Virus record (IMG/VR): IMGVR_UViG_3300009149_000294
Location: 1 to 23,311 of that record
DNA: 23,311 nt
Source of the DNA: a virus
Reading direction: 5' to 3' (one strand)
A program made the translations under genes and the position numbers. The notes below the pieces were generated by a model. It was not told where the DNA came from. It searched no databases and worked only from the letters and a program-made list of their open reading frames with translations. Positions 6,101 through 13,049 of the stretch are shown here, piece by piece. Numbering within the stretch: the first letter of the stretch is position 1; each line of letters begins with the position of its first letter.

Positions 6101-7009
6101 GTGTGGATTTTACCAAAGAATTTAGATTGCTTTCACTCTGTTCAGGATATGGGGGGATTGAGCTTGGATTACGAAGAATTATCCCGACTTTGCGAGCGGT
6201 CGCTTATGTGGAGGTCGAAGCTTTCGCTTGTGCGAACCTGGTTAGCAAGATGGAAAAGGGTTTTCTGGATGCAGCACCTATCTGGACGGATATTAAAACC
6301 TTCAATGGACGATGCTTTCGTGGCAAGGTGGACATCATCACTGCCGGTTATCCCTGCCAGCCGTTTAGTAACGCAGGAAAGCGAAAGGGAACAGACGACC
6401 CTCGACACCTTTGGCCGTATATTGAAAGAATCATTGAAGCAGTTAGACCTGTTTGGTGCTTCTTTGAAAATGTCAGCGGACACCTTACCCTTGGATTCCC
6501 TATTGTTTATCGAAGCCTACGAAATATGGGTTACTCAGTTGAGGCAGGACTGTTTACGGCGGCAGAGTGCAACGCATCGCACAAACGAAAACGGTTGTTT
6601 ATATTGGCCCACCAGCACCATAGGAGATGCGAAACAGTCCAAGACTTACAAAAGGGGAAATCCTCAATTACATTCCCTTGTCGAAAATTGGCCGACACCA
6701 AATGTCCCAAATCGGGGCAAAGAAATCGACAAAAGCCACAGGCCGAAAGCGGGCGGGATAGACTTGCAATCAACCGTTGGCCTGCTCGACCAGGACAGCC
6801 CCAATACGAATGGGAAGAGCCAAGGGTTGTGGCCGAGTCCGACAAGTGCCGACACAGAGGGCATAGGTCCTCGCCCGAGCAGAATAGCAACAAACAGAAA
6901 AACAGAATATCTCAGCCGAACAGTGAACACAAAGAAAGGCAAACTGAATCCCGATTGGGTAGAGCAGTTGATGGGACTCCCTGTAGGGTGGACAGATTGC
7001 GATTATTAG
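6101..7009 (+). CDS. overprinted second frame of the methyltransferase locus (LNPxWVExLMGxP protein)
   Basis: 302 codons open from a GTG at 6101, covering almost the whole methyltransferase gene in the +1-shifted frame. The product is not random in character. It has SLKMSADTLPLDS, FIEAYEIWVTQLRQDC, two WPTP/WPSP motifs (WPTPNVPN, WPSPTSADTEG), and ends in LNPDWVEQLMGLPVGWTDC. From memory, this last motif ends many phage and bacterial proteins annotated as DNA methylase-related. GAGGG (6089-6093) serves both this GTG and the methyltransferase GTG at 6103 (GTGTG). It could be an accessory or specificity partner of the methyltransferase. Alternatively the frame is open only because of codon constraint. 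Confidence 0.6.
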   Translation: MWILPKNLDCFHSVQDMGGLSLDYEELSRLCERSLMWRSKLSLVRTWLARWKRVFWMQHLSGRILKPSMDDAFVARWTSSLPVIPASRLVTQESEREQTTLDTFGRILKESLKQLDLFGASLKMSADTLPLDSLLFIEAYEIWVTQLRQDCLRRQSATHRTNENGCLYWPTSTIGDAKQSKTYKRGNPQLHSLVENWPTPNVPNRGKEIDKSHRPKAGGIDLQSTVGLLDQDSPNTNGKSQGLWPSPTSADTEGIGPRPSRIATNRKTEYLSRTVNTKKGKLNPDWVEQLMGLPVGWTDCDY

Positions 7010-7092
7010 GTAACGGAGTGGTGCCGCAACAAGCGGCAAAAGCGTTTCGTATTTTATATGAAAGATTTTTGAACGATGAAAACAATCTATAA
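6103..7092 (+). CDS. dcm: DNA (cytosine-5-)-methyltransferase, Dcm-type
   Basis: 329 residues from GTG 6103; TTG 6097 is too close to GAGGG (6089-6093). Motif I is LLSLCSGYGGIELGL (SAM binding). Motif IV is GYPCQPFS with catalytic Cys85. Motif VI is ENVSG (about 122-126), motif VIII-like is HKRKRLFILA, and motif X is LLGNGVVPQQAAKAF near the C terminus. It transfers methyl to C5 of cytosine in duplex DNA, usually for phage protection from host restriction. The region between VIII and X (about 170-300) is low in hydrophobics and rich in Arg, Gln, Ser and Pro, without a clear target-recognition domain. That is what one expects if this stretch is constrained by the overlapping frame. Its 3' end overlaps the next gene by 17 nt. 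Confidence 0.9.
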   Translation: MDFTKEFRLLSLCSGYGGIELGLRRIIPTLRAVAYVEVEAFACANLVSKMEKGFLDAAPIWTDIKTFNGRCFRGKVDIITAGYPCQPFSNAGKRKGTDDPRHLWPYIERIIEAVRPVWCFFENVSGHLTLGFPIVYRSLRNMGYSVEAGLFTAAECNASHKRKRLFILAHQHHRRCETVQDLQKGKSSITFPCRKLADTKCPKSGQRNRQKPQAESGRDRLAINRWPARPGQPQYEWEEPRVVAESDKCRHRGHRSSPEQNSNKQKNRISQPNSEHKERQTESRLGRAVDGTPCRVDRLRLLGNGVVPQQAAKAFRILYERFLNDENNL

Positions 7093-7291
7093 ATATGTTT
7101 ACTTCGAAGTGATAGAAGAAAAACCGAAAACGAAGGTTTGGGGTTGCTTTACAAACGCCGGCCATAGCAAGCTGGGCGAGGTCAAGTATTATATTTGGCG
7201 ACAATATTGCTTTTTCCCAACACCCGACACCGTTTTTTCCACGGGTTGTTTGGACGACATAAAACACTTCATAGGGCAATTGAACAAGTGA
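7076..7291 (+). CDS. small conserved phage protein (WRQYCFFPxPDTVFSxGCL)
   Basis: 71 residues beginning inside the methyltransferase 3' end. The sequence YYIWRQYCFFPTPDTVFS followed by GCLDDIKHFIGQLN resembles a small phage protein family with a conserved WRQYCFFP core, as recalled and not searched. No function is established. Its TGA overlaps the GTG of the following gene (GTGA). Tight overlaps on both sides place it in the methyltransferase operon. Confidence 0.7.
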   Translation: MKTIYKYVYFEVIEEKPKTKVWGCFTNAGHSKLGEVKYYIWRQYCFFPTPDTVFSTGCLDDIKHFIGQLNK

Positions 7292-7482
7292 CAGAGCAAG
7301 TTTATCAATACGTTTGGGGCAACAACAAAACGCCCAAAGGCCAGCATCGGCTGAAACATTTCAAAGGCCGTAAGTGCAGGGCCTTGACCTTCGGGGCCAA
7401 GAATAGCTGCCTGGTTGAATTCCTGGACAATGGCGAAATGCTGAATTGCAGCCGCCGCTCTTTGCGAAAGGTTAGTGAATGA
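7288..7482 (+). CDS. small conserved phage protein (GRKCRxLxxGxxNSxLVEF)
   Basis: 64 residues from GTG 7288. This start is chosen because it overlaps the upstream TGA by 4 nt (GTGA), whereas the longer ATG at 7195 lies inside the upstream gene and gives an unlikely N terminus. The C-terminal half, GRKCRALTFGAKNSCLVEF then NGEMLNCSRRSLRKV, has alternating strands like a small SH3-like or KOW-like barrel. It resembles short phage proteins often found beside DNA methyltransferases. Function unknown. Confidence 0.65.
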   Translation: MTEQVYQYVWGNNKTPKGQHRLKHFKGRKCRALTFGAKNSCLVEFLDNGEMLNCSRRSLRKVSE

Positions 7483-7518
7483 TTGAGTTTAAGCGGATAG
7501 CGAAAGGAGATTGAGCTA

Positions 7519-7731
7519 ATGGCAAAGAAAAGAATCACGGCGAAAACAAAGATTAAGGAAGTGACGTTGACGGCCGGCAAAGAAGGTAAGGCCGGCAGGC
7601 TGAAAGTTAAGTTCGACAAGCTGGAATTTCCGAGGGGCCAGGAAGATACGGTCAAGGGATGGCTTGATGGCAAGGATGAGGTCTGCGTTTCAATCGAACT
7701 GGACCAGGCAAAGCTGCCAGGGACCGAATAA
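7519..7731 (+). CDS. hypothetical basic small protein
   Basis: 70 residues with a strong AAGGAG ribosome binding site (7503-7508). Lys-rich N-terminal half (KKRITAKTKIKEVTLTAGKEG), then strand-rich KVKFDKLEFPRG, GWLDGKDEVCVSIELDQA, compatible with a compact beta fold. No known family is recognised. It ends 1 nt before the next start, so both are likely co-translated. Confidence 0.6.
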   Translation: MAKKRITAKTKIKEVTLTAGKEGKAGRLKVKFDKLEFPRGQEDTVKGWLDGKDEVCVSIELDQAKLPGTE

Positions 7732-7732
7732 G

Positions 7733-7984
7733 ATGGACATAAAAGAATTGCGAAGGTGTAAGAACTGCGCCGCCTGGGAACGAATCGGCAACAGCGTTAA
7801 GGGTGAATGTCGAATCAATCCGCCGATGGCGAACAAGGAAGGCGATGCAGTATGGCCCAAACCCCACGAAGATAAATGGTGCATTGCTTTTCTAATAACA
7901 AAAGAAATAGCTGCACAATTGAAGGCGTCGTCGATTGTGATTCCGCGACCAGGACCGCCGCCGGCAAACATAAACCGCGGATAA
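7733..7984 (+). CDS. small zinc-binding phage protein (CKNCxxW...GECRxNPP)
   Basis: 83 residues from ATG 7733; an upstream in-frame ATG at 7664 would overlap the previous gene heavily. Cysteines are in RCKNCAAW (11, 14), GECRINPP and KWCIAF. This four-Cys layout is common in small phage proteins with a CxxCxxW...GxCRxNPP...WC pattern and probably binds one metal ion. The C terminus is Pro-rich (PRPGPPPANINRG). Context is the small-gene run after the methyltransferase. Role unknown. Confidence 0.65.
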   Translation: MDIKELRRCKNCAAWERIGNSVKGECRINPPMANKEGDAVWPKPHEDKWCIAFLITKEIAAQLKASSIVIPRPGPPPANINRG

Positions 7985-8179
7985 AACAAATGGGTCCTTC
8001 CTGGCCTTGTGAAAGCCCTACGGTCAGCAAGGGCGCGCAAAGAGAGATTTTTTTGGTGGAAAAATGATGTCCTGTCCTGCGGAAAACGGGGTTTTTATGA
8101 TTGTTACTTTGTTAACGCGAGAAGCAGATTAACTGTGCGGGAGTTTTTGGTCGGTTTTGTCAACTGGTAAGAGTGAAAA

Positions 8180-8866
8180 ATGGGTAAAAGCGAGAAGCAT
8201 ATAGAATTACAGAATATGGTTGTTCGATGGATAAGAAACCGCTCATACAAAATATGCGGGCTGCCGGAGAGTAATGTTGTTGGTTATATTGCAGATTTTG
8301 TGGCTATTGCTGGTATGCACGATGCGTACCATACACGTTACGCCAGGCATTCAGGGTTGACGAAAAAATATATGGCTCCTGATTTTGACCCCGGTGGTGA
8401 AAATATCTACCGAGTACACGGCGATATTGACAGGTGGTATGTTTGTGTATTTGAAGTCAAAGTTTCACGCTCCGATTTCCTAAATACTTTTGGTGGTAAA
8501 AATACACCTCACGCAAAAGCGAGAATGGAACCTGCCGGAACGGCTCATTGGGTAGTTGCTGCAAAAGGCGTTTGCAAACCAGGGGAACTGCCTGATTTTT
8601 GGGGGCTATTGACACCTTACGGTATGGGATTAACTGAATTGAAAATACCAAAGCTACATATATTACCAGAGAGTAAATTACACGCAATGGCCTTTGAAAT
8701 GCTTTGGCTGCAAATGAATTATCGAACGAGTTATTATGACCAACTTAATGAAATGTCTAAGACTATAAAATCTGTTCACGAAGCGATAATCAAAGGCAGG
8801 TCAAGGGGAGAATTGCTTCGCCGATCTAATAAAGCAATAGAAGCTTGTCGAGGATTTGTGCATTAA
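8180..8866 (+). CDS. putative PD-(D/E)xK nuclease, MmcB-like
   Basis: 228 residues. An N-terminal helix (KHIELQNMVVRWIRNRSY) is followed by YIADFVAIAGM, whose Asp39 is a candidate metal ligand. Then comes CVFEVKVSRSDFLNTF, a typical E-x-K core with Glu and Lys at about 93 and 95. Last are AHWVVAAKGV and ELPDFWGLLTPYGMGL, which match the order seen in MmcB-type restriction-endonuclease-fold proteins. Likely function is DNA cleavage in repair, recombination or host DNA attack. The C-terminal about 70 residues are helical and basic. A 195-nt gap precedes it (7985-8179), so it may start its own transcript. The gene is relatively AT-rich. Confidence 0.65.
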   Translation: MGKSEKHIELQNMVVRWIRNRSYKICGLPESNVVGYIADFVAIAGMHDAYHTRYARHSGLTKKYMAPDFDPGGENIYRVHGDIDRWYVCVFEVKVSRSDFLNTFGGKNTPHAKARMEPAGTAHWVVAAKGVCKPGELPDFWGLLTPYGMGLTELKIPKLHILPESKLHAMAFEMLWLQMNYRTSYYDQLNEMSKTIKSVHEAIIKGRSRGELLRRSNKAIEACRGFVH

Positions 8867-8918
8867 AAAAATATCAGGAAGAATTGAGTCAAAAAATCAG
8901 TAACACTGAAAAGCGATT

Positions 8919-9749
8919 ATGAAGATTGCGAGGGTTTTTGCCAGAAAGACAAAGATGTCACCGAAAGATAGCGATGCTTATTTCGGGTTGCCGAGTCTAT
9001 ATACACCTAAATATGATGAGATTCATATTTCGGTGAGTTTTACCTGGGACCTGCCGAAGGTGGATATTCTCAAAGAGGAATGGTCCAGATATGGCAGGGT
9101 CAAAGTCGGCGGGCCAGCCCTCGAGGACCCGGGCGATGAGTTTGTCGCCGGCAGGTATCTCAAAGAAGAAGTTACGATTACTTCGCGGGGCTGTCCGTAT
9201 AATTCAGAGCGCTGTTCGTTTTGCTTTGTACCGAAACGAGAGGGCAAAATCAGAGAGTTACCGATCGTCCCGGGCAATATCGTTCAGGACAATAATCTTC
9301 TGGCCTGTTCAAAAGCGCACCGTGATAAGGTATTTGCGATGCTTCGAACGCAGAAAAAAATTGATTTTTCCGGTGGTCTGGAAGCGGGTCGAATTACAGA
9401 TTCAATAGTCGAAGAATTGCGCTCGTTGAAAATCAATCAGCTGTGGCTTTCCTATGATCTGCCGGAACGAAAGCCCGACTTAATCAGGGCGGTTGAGAAG
9501 CTCAAACGTTACTTTCCGAGGTACAAAATTCGCTGCTATGTCCTTATTGGTTATTTGGGGGACACGCTTTACAAGGCAGAAGAACGATTACAAGAAGCCT
9601 GGGACATCGGAACGCTGCCTTTTGCGATGAGATATAGAACAGCAGCGGGACAATGGGAAGGGACATATTTATTTACTGAGCGGCAGTGGAACTTGCTGAC
9701 GAGGAAGTGGACAAGGCCGGCGGCGATTAAGGCCGGTATGAAAGGTTAG
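8919..9749 (+). CDS. radical SAM protein with B12-binding-like N-terminus and expanded Cys motif
   Basis: 276 residues. N-terminal strands (IHISVSFTWDLPKVDILKE, then RVKVGGPALEDPG) resemble the B12-binding-like domain seen in some radical SAM proteins. The cluster region is TSRGCPYNSERCSFCFVPKR: Cys92, Cys99 and Cys102, spacing CX6CX2C instead of CX3CX2C. Downstream features are IRELPIVPGN, QDNNLLACSKAH, FSGGLEAGRI and a C-terminal CYVLIGYLGDT. This order is recalled from phage and environmental radical SAM proteins where the cluster reads CPNxCxFC. The reaction is unknown; DNA, nucleotide or protein modification is possible. The gene immediately after (9753) encodes a probable partner. Confidence 0.8.
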   Translation: MKIARVFARKTKMSPKDSDAYFGLPSLYTPKYDEIHISVSFTWDLPKVDILKEEWSRYGRVKVGGPALEDPGDEFVAGRYLKEEVTITSRGCPYNSERCSFCFVPKREGKIRELPIVPGNIVQDNNLLACSKAHRDKVFAMLRTQKKIDFSGGLEAGRITDSIVEELRSLKINQLWLSYDLPERKPDLIRAVEKLKRYFPRYKIRCYVLIGYLGDTLYKAEERLQEAWDIGTLPFAMRYRTAAGQWEGTYLFTERQWNLLTRKWTRPAAIKAGMKG

Positions 9750-9752
9750 GAA

Positions 9753-10199
9753 ATGAAGGATGTGTCGGTAAATATAACTATTAAAATCGTCCACTGTGAG
9801 CGTTGCGGAGCCCGTTGCAAAGTAGCTGAGCTGCGAGACCCAGAGGCGAAAATGCTGCGTTGGTCTAAAGAGCCCAAAGGCCTGTGCATCAACTGCGCTG
9901 TCCACGATTTCCTAAGAAACACCTACCCAATAAATATGCTTTTGGCGGAGTTTGGCCCGAAAGGTCTGCTCCTTCCGCACATACAAAAACAGTTCATGGG
10001 GATTATGCGGGCTGGCTTTGCTGATGCCAAACCCGATGAGATTGACTGGAATCGAATAGTTGAAAACTGGGATTTACCGTTCCCGAAAAAGATAAAGCCA
10101 AACTCGACTAATCCGTGTAGCCAACAGGAACTCGATGAGATTGCATCTGGCCAAAGACCGGGGCTGGGCACTTCAGGATTAATGGAGAATTCGAAATGA
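9753..10199 (+). CDS. zinc-binding protein coupled to the radical SAM gene
   Basis: 148 residues. Start is 3 nt after the radical SAM stop, with TTAGGAA as ribosome binding site. The N-terminal module CERCGARCK plus LCINCAVHDFL gives four or five cysteines for one zinc finger. The middle segment (about 55-110) has INMLLAEFGPKGLLLPHIQ and FPKKIKPN. Tight coupling suggests it acts together with the radical SAM protein, for example as a substrate or adaptor. No family function is known to me. The 3' end overlaps the next gene by 4 nt (ATGA). Confidence 0.6.
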   Translation: MKDVSVNITIKIVHCERCGARCKVAELRDPEAKMLRWSKEPKGLCINCAVHDFLRNTYPINMLLAEFGPKGLLLPHIQKQFMGIMRAGFADAKPDEIDWNRIVENWDLPFPKKIKPNSTNPCSQQELDEIASGQRPGLGTSGLMENSK

Positions 10200-10426
10200 A
10201 GATACCGTTACTGCCGGTGCATATTTTAACGACTGATGGGCTGGCTACTGAAATTAAAAATGCGAAGGACGAAATTGAAAAAGAGAAGACCGAATATAAG
10301 CGGTTCACCTGCCGGCAAATCGCGGAGCTGCTGAAAGAAAATTTCGACCTGGCTAAACAGGCCCGCACCCGAGCGCGGGCGCAATACAAACCGATTTTGG
10401 TAAAAAAGAAGAAAGGCGGTGAATGA
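10196..10426 (+). CDS. small charged helical protein
   Basis: 76 residues overlapping the upstream stop by 4 nt (ATGA). It is almost entirely Lys/Glu/Arg-rich helix (EIKNAKDEIEKEKTEYKRF, RQIAELLKENFDLAKQ) with a basic C-terminal tail (KKKKGGE). The RQIAELLKENFDLAKQARTRAR part could be a small helix-turn-helix. No known family. It is followed by the heptamer repeat locus. Confidence 0.55.
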   Translation: MKIPLLPVHILTTDGLATEIKNAKDEIEKEKTEYKRFTCRQIAELLKENFDLAKQARTRARAQYKPILVKKKKGGE

Positions 10427-10441
10427 TGGGGGCGGAAGACT

Positions 10442-10490
10442 GAACATCGAACGTTGAGCGTTGGAAGTTGAATGTTGGAAGTTGAATATT
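10442..10490 (+). repeat. degenerate heptamer repeat array (7 units)
   Basis: Seven consecutive 7-nt units of consensus GAANGTT, such as GAACGTT, GAATGTT and GGAAGTT (twice), ending in TTTTT, between the genes at 10196 and 10507. Similar short tandem heptamers are described in cyanobacterial and some other bacterial genomes. The same family appears inverted at 20217-20258. Confidence 0.75.
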
Positions 10491-10506
10491 TTTAGGCAGG
10501 GATGCC

Positions 10507-11328
10507 GTGAATCACGGAAATGTTGACAAGGTGATGGCCGATGCGAAGAAAATCGCACAAGAGTGGAGCGAAGACAGAGCTCCCTTAAAGAAGCTGATGC
10601 GCAAATACCGCTGCTGTTATTCTACGATTGTGCGGGCGATTCGCGCTGAGATTTCAAAAGAACAATGGCAACGAATCAGGTATCGGCATGAAGTAAAAGG
10701 CGGGCGTAAAACACGCTTCAAAAAGGGATGCATCAGCTGGAACAAGGGCATCCATTATAACCCGGGCGGGCGATCGGTAGAGACGCGATTTAAGCCAGGT
10801 CGGATTCGAGGAGCTGCCGCTCAGAAATACAGGGCCGTTGGAACTATTACAATTCGGCATGATCAGTTATTTCGACGGCAAAACAAATCAAAACTCACAC
10901 GTAAAGATGGCACCAGGCGAAAAGGCAAACCTCGACGCTGGATTAAAATCAAGAACACCGGGCCTCCTCAATATTGCTGGATTCCGTATGCACGTTACTT
11001 GTGGCTCAAATATAAAGGTCTGATACCCGTGGACTACTTTGTAGTTCATAAAGACGGCAATCAGATGAATGATAATATCGATAATTTTGTTCTGATGAAC
11101 CACAGCACGGCATTGAAGCTGCAGCGGGCGAGAGACCCGGAGACAATGATTGTTATGGCAAAAACTAAACGGCACAAAAGTAACAGACAGATAAATAATC
11201 ATTTCAGTTTCTTCTGGCAATGTAAAAACTGCAGCGCGGATTTCAGGCAGAAAAGGCGGCCTCAGCGCTGCAAAAAATGCGGCGGCGGGGTGTTCGAGAG
11301 AATTAAACGGATAAAACAAGCGGGATGA
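10507..11328 (+). CDS. HNH endonuclease with HTH N-terminus and zinc-ribbon tail
   Basis: 273 residues from GTG 10507 with AGGGA upstream. N-terminal HTH-like segment (LKKLMRKYRCCYSTIVRAIR). Basic middle with KPGRIRGAAAQKYRAVGTI. HNH core RYLWLKYKGLIP..YFVVHKDGNQMNDNIDNFVLMN (His in VVHKDGN, Asn in the DNIDN segment, about 179-200). A C-terminal CKNC...CKKCGGG zinc ribbon. This layout matches phage HNH proteins found as free-standing homing endonucleases or packaging-associated nucleases. It lies 5' of a DNA methyltransferase, overlapping it by 4 nt, so a restriction-modification-like pair is conceivable but not shown. Confidence 0.8.
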   Translation: MNHGNVDKVMADAKKIAQEWSEDRAPLKKLMRKYRCCYSTIVRAIRAEISKEQWQRIRYRHEVKGGRKTRFKKGCISWNKGIHYNPGGRSVETRFKPGRIRGAAAQKYRAVGTITIRHDQLFRRQNKSKLTRKDGTRRKGKPRRWIKIKNTGPPQYCWIPYARYLWLKYKGLIPVDYFVVHKDGNQMNDNIDNFVLMNHSTALKLQRARDPETMIVMAKTKRHKSNRQINNHFSFFWQCKNCSADFRQKRRPQRCKKCGGGVFERIKRIKQAG

Positions 11329-12701
11329 AAAGTAAGGTAAAAGTTAAAAGTAAAAAGGCAAAAACAGAAATGAAAAAAACGCAGCCAAAGATACGAAAGT
11401 TCAAATTATCGCAGCTAAGGCCAGCGGGTTATAACCCCCGCCTTATCAGTAACGAGGCGTTCGCAGGCTTGTCAGCGTCGATACTAAAGTTCGGATGCGT
11501 TGAGCCGATAGTTGTTAACGTGCGCAGCGCCAAGAACACCATCATCGGGGGACATCAGAGATACCGGGCCCTACTGAAATTGCATCGGGCGAATTACAGT
11601 TGCTTTTGCGTAACGGTGGACCTTAGCAAAAGCGATGAGAAGATCTTAAACCTTACACTAAATAATCTGCATATACAGGGCAGGTTCATAAAAGAATTAG
11701 GTGAATATATCGATACACTCCGGGCAGAATTGCCGAACGATAAGGATTATCTTGCCCTGCGAATCGATGAACTTCACGCCGAGGTTGGTATGACCGGAAA
11801 ACAGGGATTAGTTTTAGATGATGAGATTCCGGAGCCGCCGAAAAAGGCGGTCACAAGGCCCGGGAATTTATGGCTCCTGGGAAACCATCGATTGCTCTGC
11901 GGTGATAGTACGAAGGATGCGGATGTAGCCAGACTTATGAATGGTAAGAAAGCAAGCTTGTTCGCCACGGACCCACCGTATTGTGTTGATTATACTGGGG
12001 ATGATCGACCAAAAACGGGCAGAGATTGGTCTGATACTTATCATGAAATTGACATTCCCGATGCCATGCGGTTTACAAAAGATTTTTATGTAGTAGGATT
12101 GAAATATATCAGGAAGAAAACCGCCCTTTATTTGTGGCATGCCTCAAAACGTATAAATATGATCCAGCGGATTTGTCAAGAGCTTAACATACTTATACAT
12201 CAAACGATTATTTGGGTCAAACCTTGTGCTGTTATTACTTATTCGTTTTATATGTGGCGTCACGAGCCCTGTCTTTTGATGTGGGTCAAAGGAAATAAAC
12301 CGCCATTTAGGCCCAGAGATAAATCCATCGGTACCGTTTGGCCAGTAGGTTATATCAAATCGGGTGACCCGACAACGCCGGAATATTATACCGATGTCTG
12401 GGAACTGGACTGGGCCGGCAAGAAACGCAATCCCGGCATCGAACATCCGACGGTCAAGCCAGTCGAGGTGTTTGCCATACCGATGAGAGTGCATACGAGA
12501 GTGGGGGATATTTGTTATGAGCCATTTTGCGGCTCGGGTTCGCAGATTATAGCAGCTGAAAAACTCGATAGAAGATGCTTCGCAATGGAGCTCGAGCCGG
12601 TTTTCTGCGATGTAGCGGTCAAACGATGGGAGGAATGGACGGGGAAGAAGGCAAAGCTTGCCCAGAGTGCCAAACGGGCCAAACGGGCCAGGCGGGTATA
12701 A
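11325..12701 (+). CDS. ParB-domain / DPPY-type DNA methyltransferase
   Basis: 458 residues. A basic N-terminal tail is followed by a ParB/Srx-like domain (about 24-110, with GLSASILKFG and IIGGHQRYRAL). Next is RPGNLWLLGNHRLLCGDST (about 179-195) and methyltransferase motif IV DPPY (216-219), then HPTVKPVEVF (about 374-383). Motif I PFCGSGSQIIAAEKL comes last (about 400-414), the beta-class order. It methylates adenine N6 or cytosine N4 in DNA using SAM. Fusion of ParB-like and methyltransferase domains is common in phages. It is coupled to the HNH gene by ATGA and ends with an Ala/Lys/Arg-rich tail that may be partly degenerate. Confidence 0.9.
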   Translation: MKSKVKVKSKKAKTEMKKTQPKIRKFKLSQLRPAGYNPRLISNEAFAGLSASILKFGCVEPIVVNVRSAKNTIIGGHQRYRALLKLHRANYSCFCVTVDLSKSDEKILNLTLNNLHIQGRFIKELGEYIDTLRAELPNDKDYLALRIDELHAEVGMTGKQGLVLDDEIPEPPKKAVTRPGNLWLLGNHRLLCGDSTKDADVARLMNGKKASLFATDPPYCVDYTGDDRPKTGRDWSDTYHEIDIPDAMRFTKDFYVVGLKYIRKKTALYLWHASKRINMIQRICQELNILIHQTIIWVKPCAVITYSFYMWRHEPCLLMWVKGNKPPFRPRDKSIGTVWPVGYIKSGDPTTPEYYTDVWELDWAGKKRNPGIEHPTVKPVEVFAIPMRVHTRVGDICYEPFCGSGSQIIAAEKLDRRCFAMELEPVFCDVAVKRWEEWTGKKAKLAQSAKRAKRARRV

Positions 12702-12766
12702 ATATACGTTCCAGGAGTAAAAACGGCACACAGGGCAACGTGGTGTGTCCAAAGGGGTGAAAAAAA

Positions 12767-12848
12767 GGTGCTGATGCGGGCGGAATATCAGTTAAACCGC
12801 CTGAGTGGCCAGGAATAAGCTGGCCGTTCATTTTTTCGCATCAGCGTT
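12767..12848 (+). ncRNA. three-way-junction RNA-like element
   Basis: Closing stem GCTGATGCG (12770-12778) pairs perfectly with CGCATCAGC (12837-12845) and extends by three G-U pairs to 12767/12848. Inside are hairpins GGCGG/CCGCC (12779-12783/12797-12801) and GGCCAG/CTGGCC (12807-12812/12820-12825), followed by T6. The tidy nesting suggests a folded RNA, an attenuator, or a packaging signal. The structure is read by eye, not by folding software. Confidence 0.45.
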
Positions 12849-12875
12849 ACTTTGTTAGAAACAGTGACAAGGGAC

Positions 12876-12903
12876 CCCATTTTGCGATGAATTGCAAAAT
12901 GGG
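12876..12903 (+). promoter_or_regulatory. 10-bp perfect hairpin upstream of small terminase
   Basis: CCCATTTTGC (12876-12885) / GCAAAATGGG (12894-12903) with an 8-nt loop. There is no T run, so it is not a normal terminator. It may be a protein-binding palindrome, an mRNA stem controlling the terminase gene, or part of a packaging site. Confidence 0.45.
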
Positions 12904-13049
12904 AACCCTAAAAATATCAGAGAACAGGATGTAGAACAATTAAAAAAACGGATGCCGACCCTGTTGAAATCGCAGAGAAACAGAGACGTCTGTATTTACT
13001 TGAGAAAATCAAAAACAATCAGCCCCTGACGAAGGCGGAGCTCGAAGAA

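Larger units (their letters stand above)
12702..13049. other. non-coding junction before the packaging module
   Basis: About 350 nt between the methyltransferase and the annotated TTG of the small terminase. It contains a CACAC/GTGTG hairpin (12727-12747), a three-way-junction-like element (12767-12848) and a 10-bp hairpin (12876-12903). The last part (12912-13049) is open in the terminase frame and protein-like. The location directly upstream of terminase genes is also where a cos or pac site would be expected in lambda-like phages. Confidence 0.5.

Noticed and set aside
7876-8067. 63-codon open frame in the gap before the nuclease gene
   Set aside because: Starts inside the zinc-binding gene in another frame and has no family resemblance. 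The gap 7985-8179 shows no convincing gene.
10507-12701. HNH nuclease plus methyltransferase as a classical restriction-modification system
   Set aside because: The HNH protein resembles free-standing phage HNH endonucleases and the methyltransferase is of the common ParB-fusion phage type. Adjacency alone does not show a restriction pair.
12144-12752. 202-codon antisense open frame across the DPPY methyltransferase
   Set aside because: No motif or ribosome binding site, opposite to every supported gene, and the methyltransferase frame accounts for the coding signal.
8103-12857. 12-mer GTTACTTTGTTA at 8103-8114 and 12846-12857, both in gene gaps
   Set aside because: Pairs of identical 12-mers are expected by chance several times in a 23-kb sequence, and nothing else around the two sites matches.
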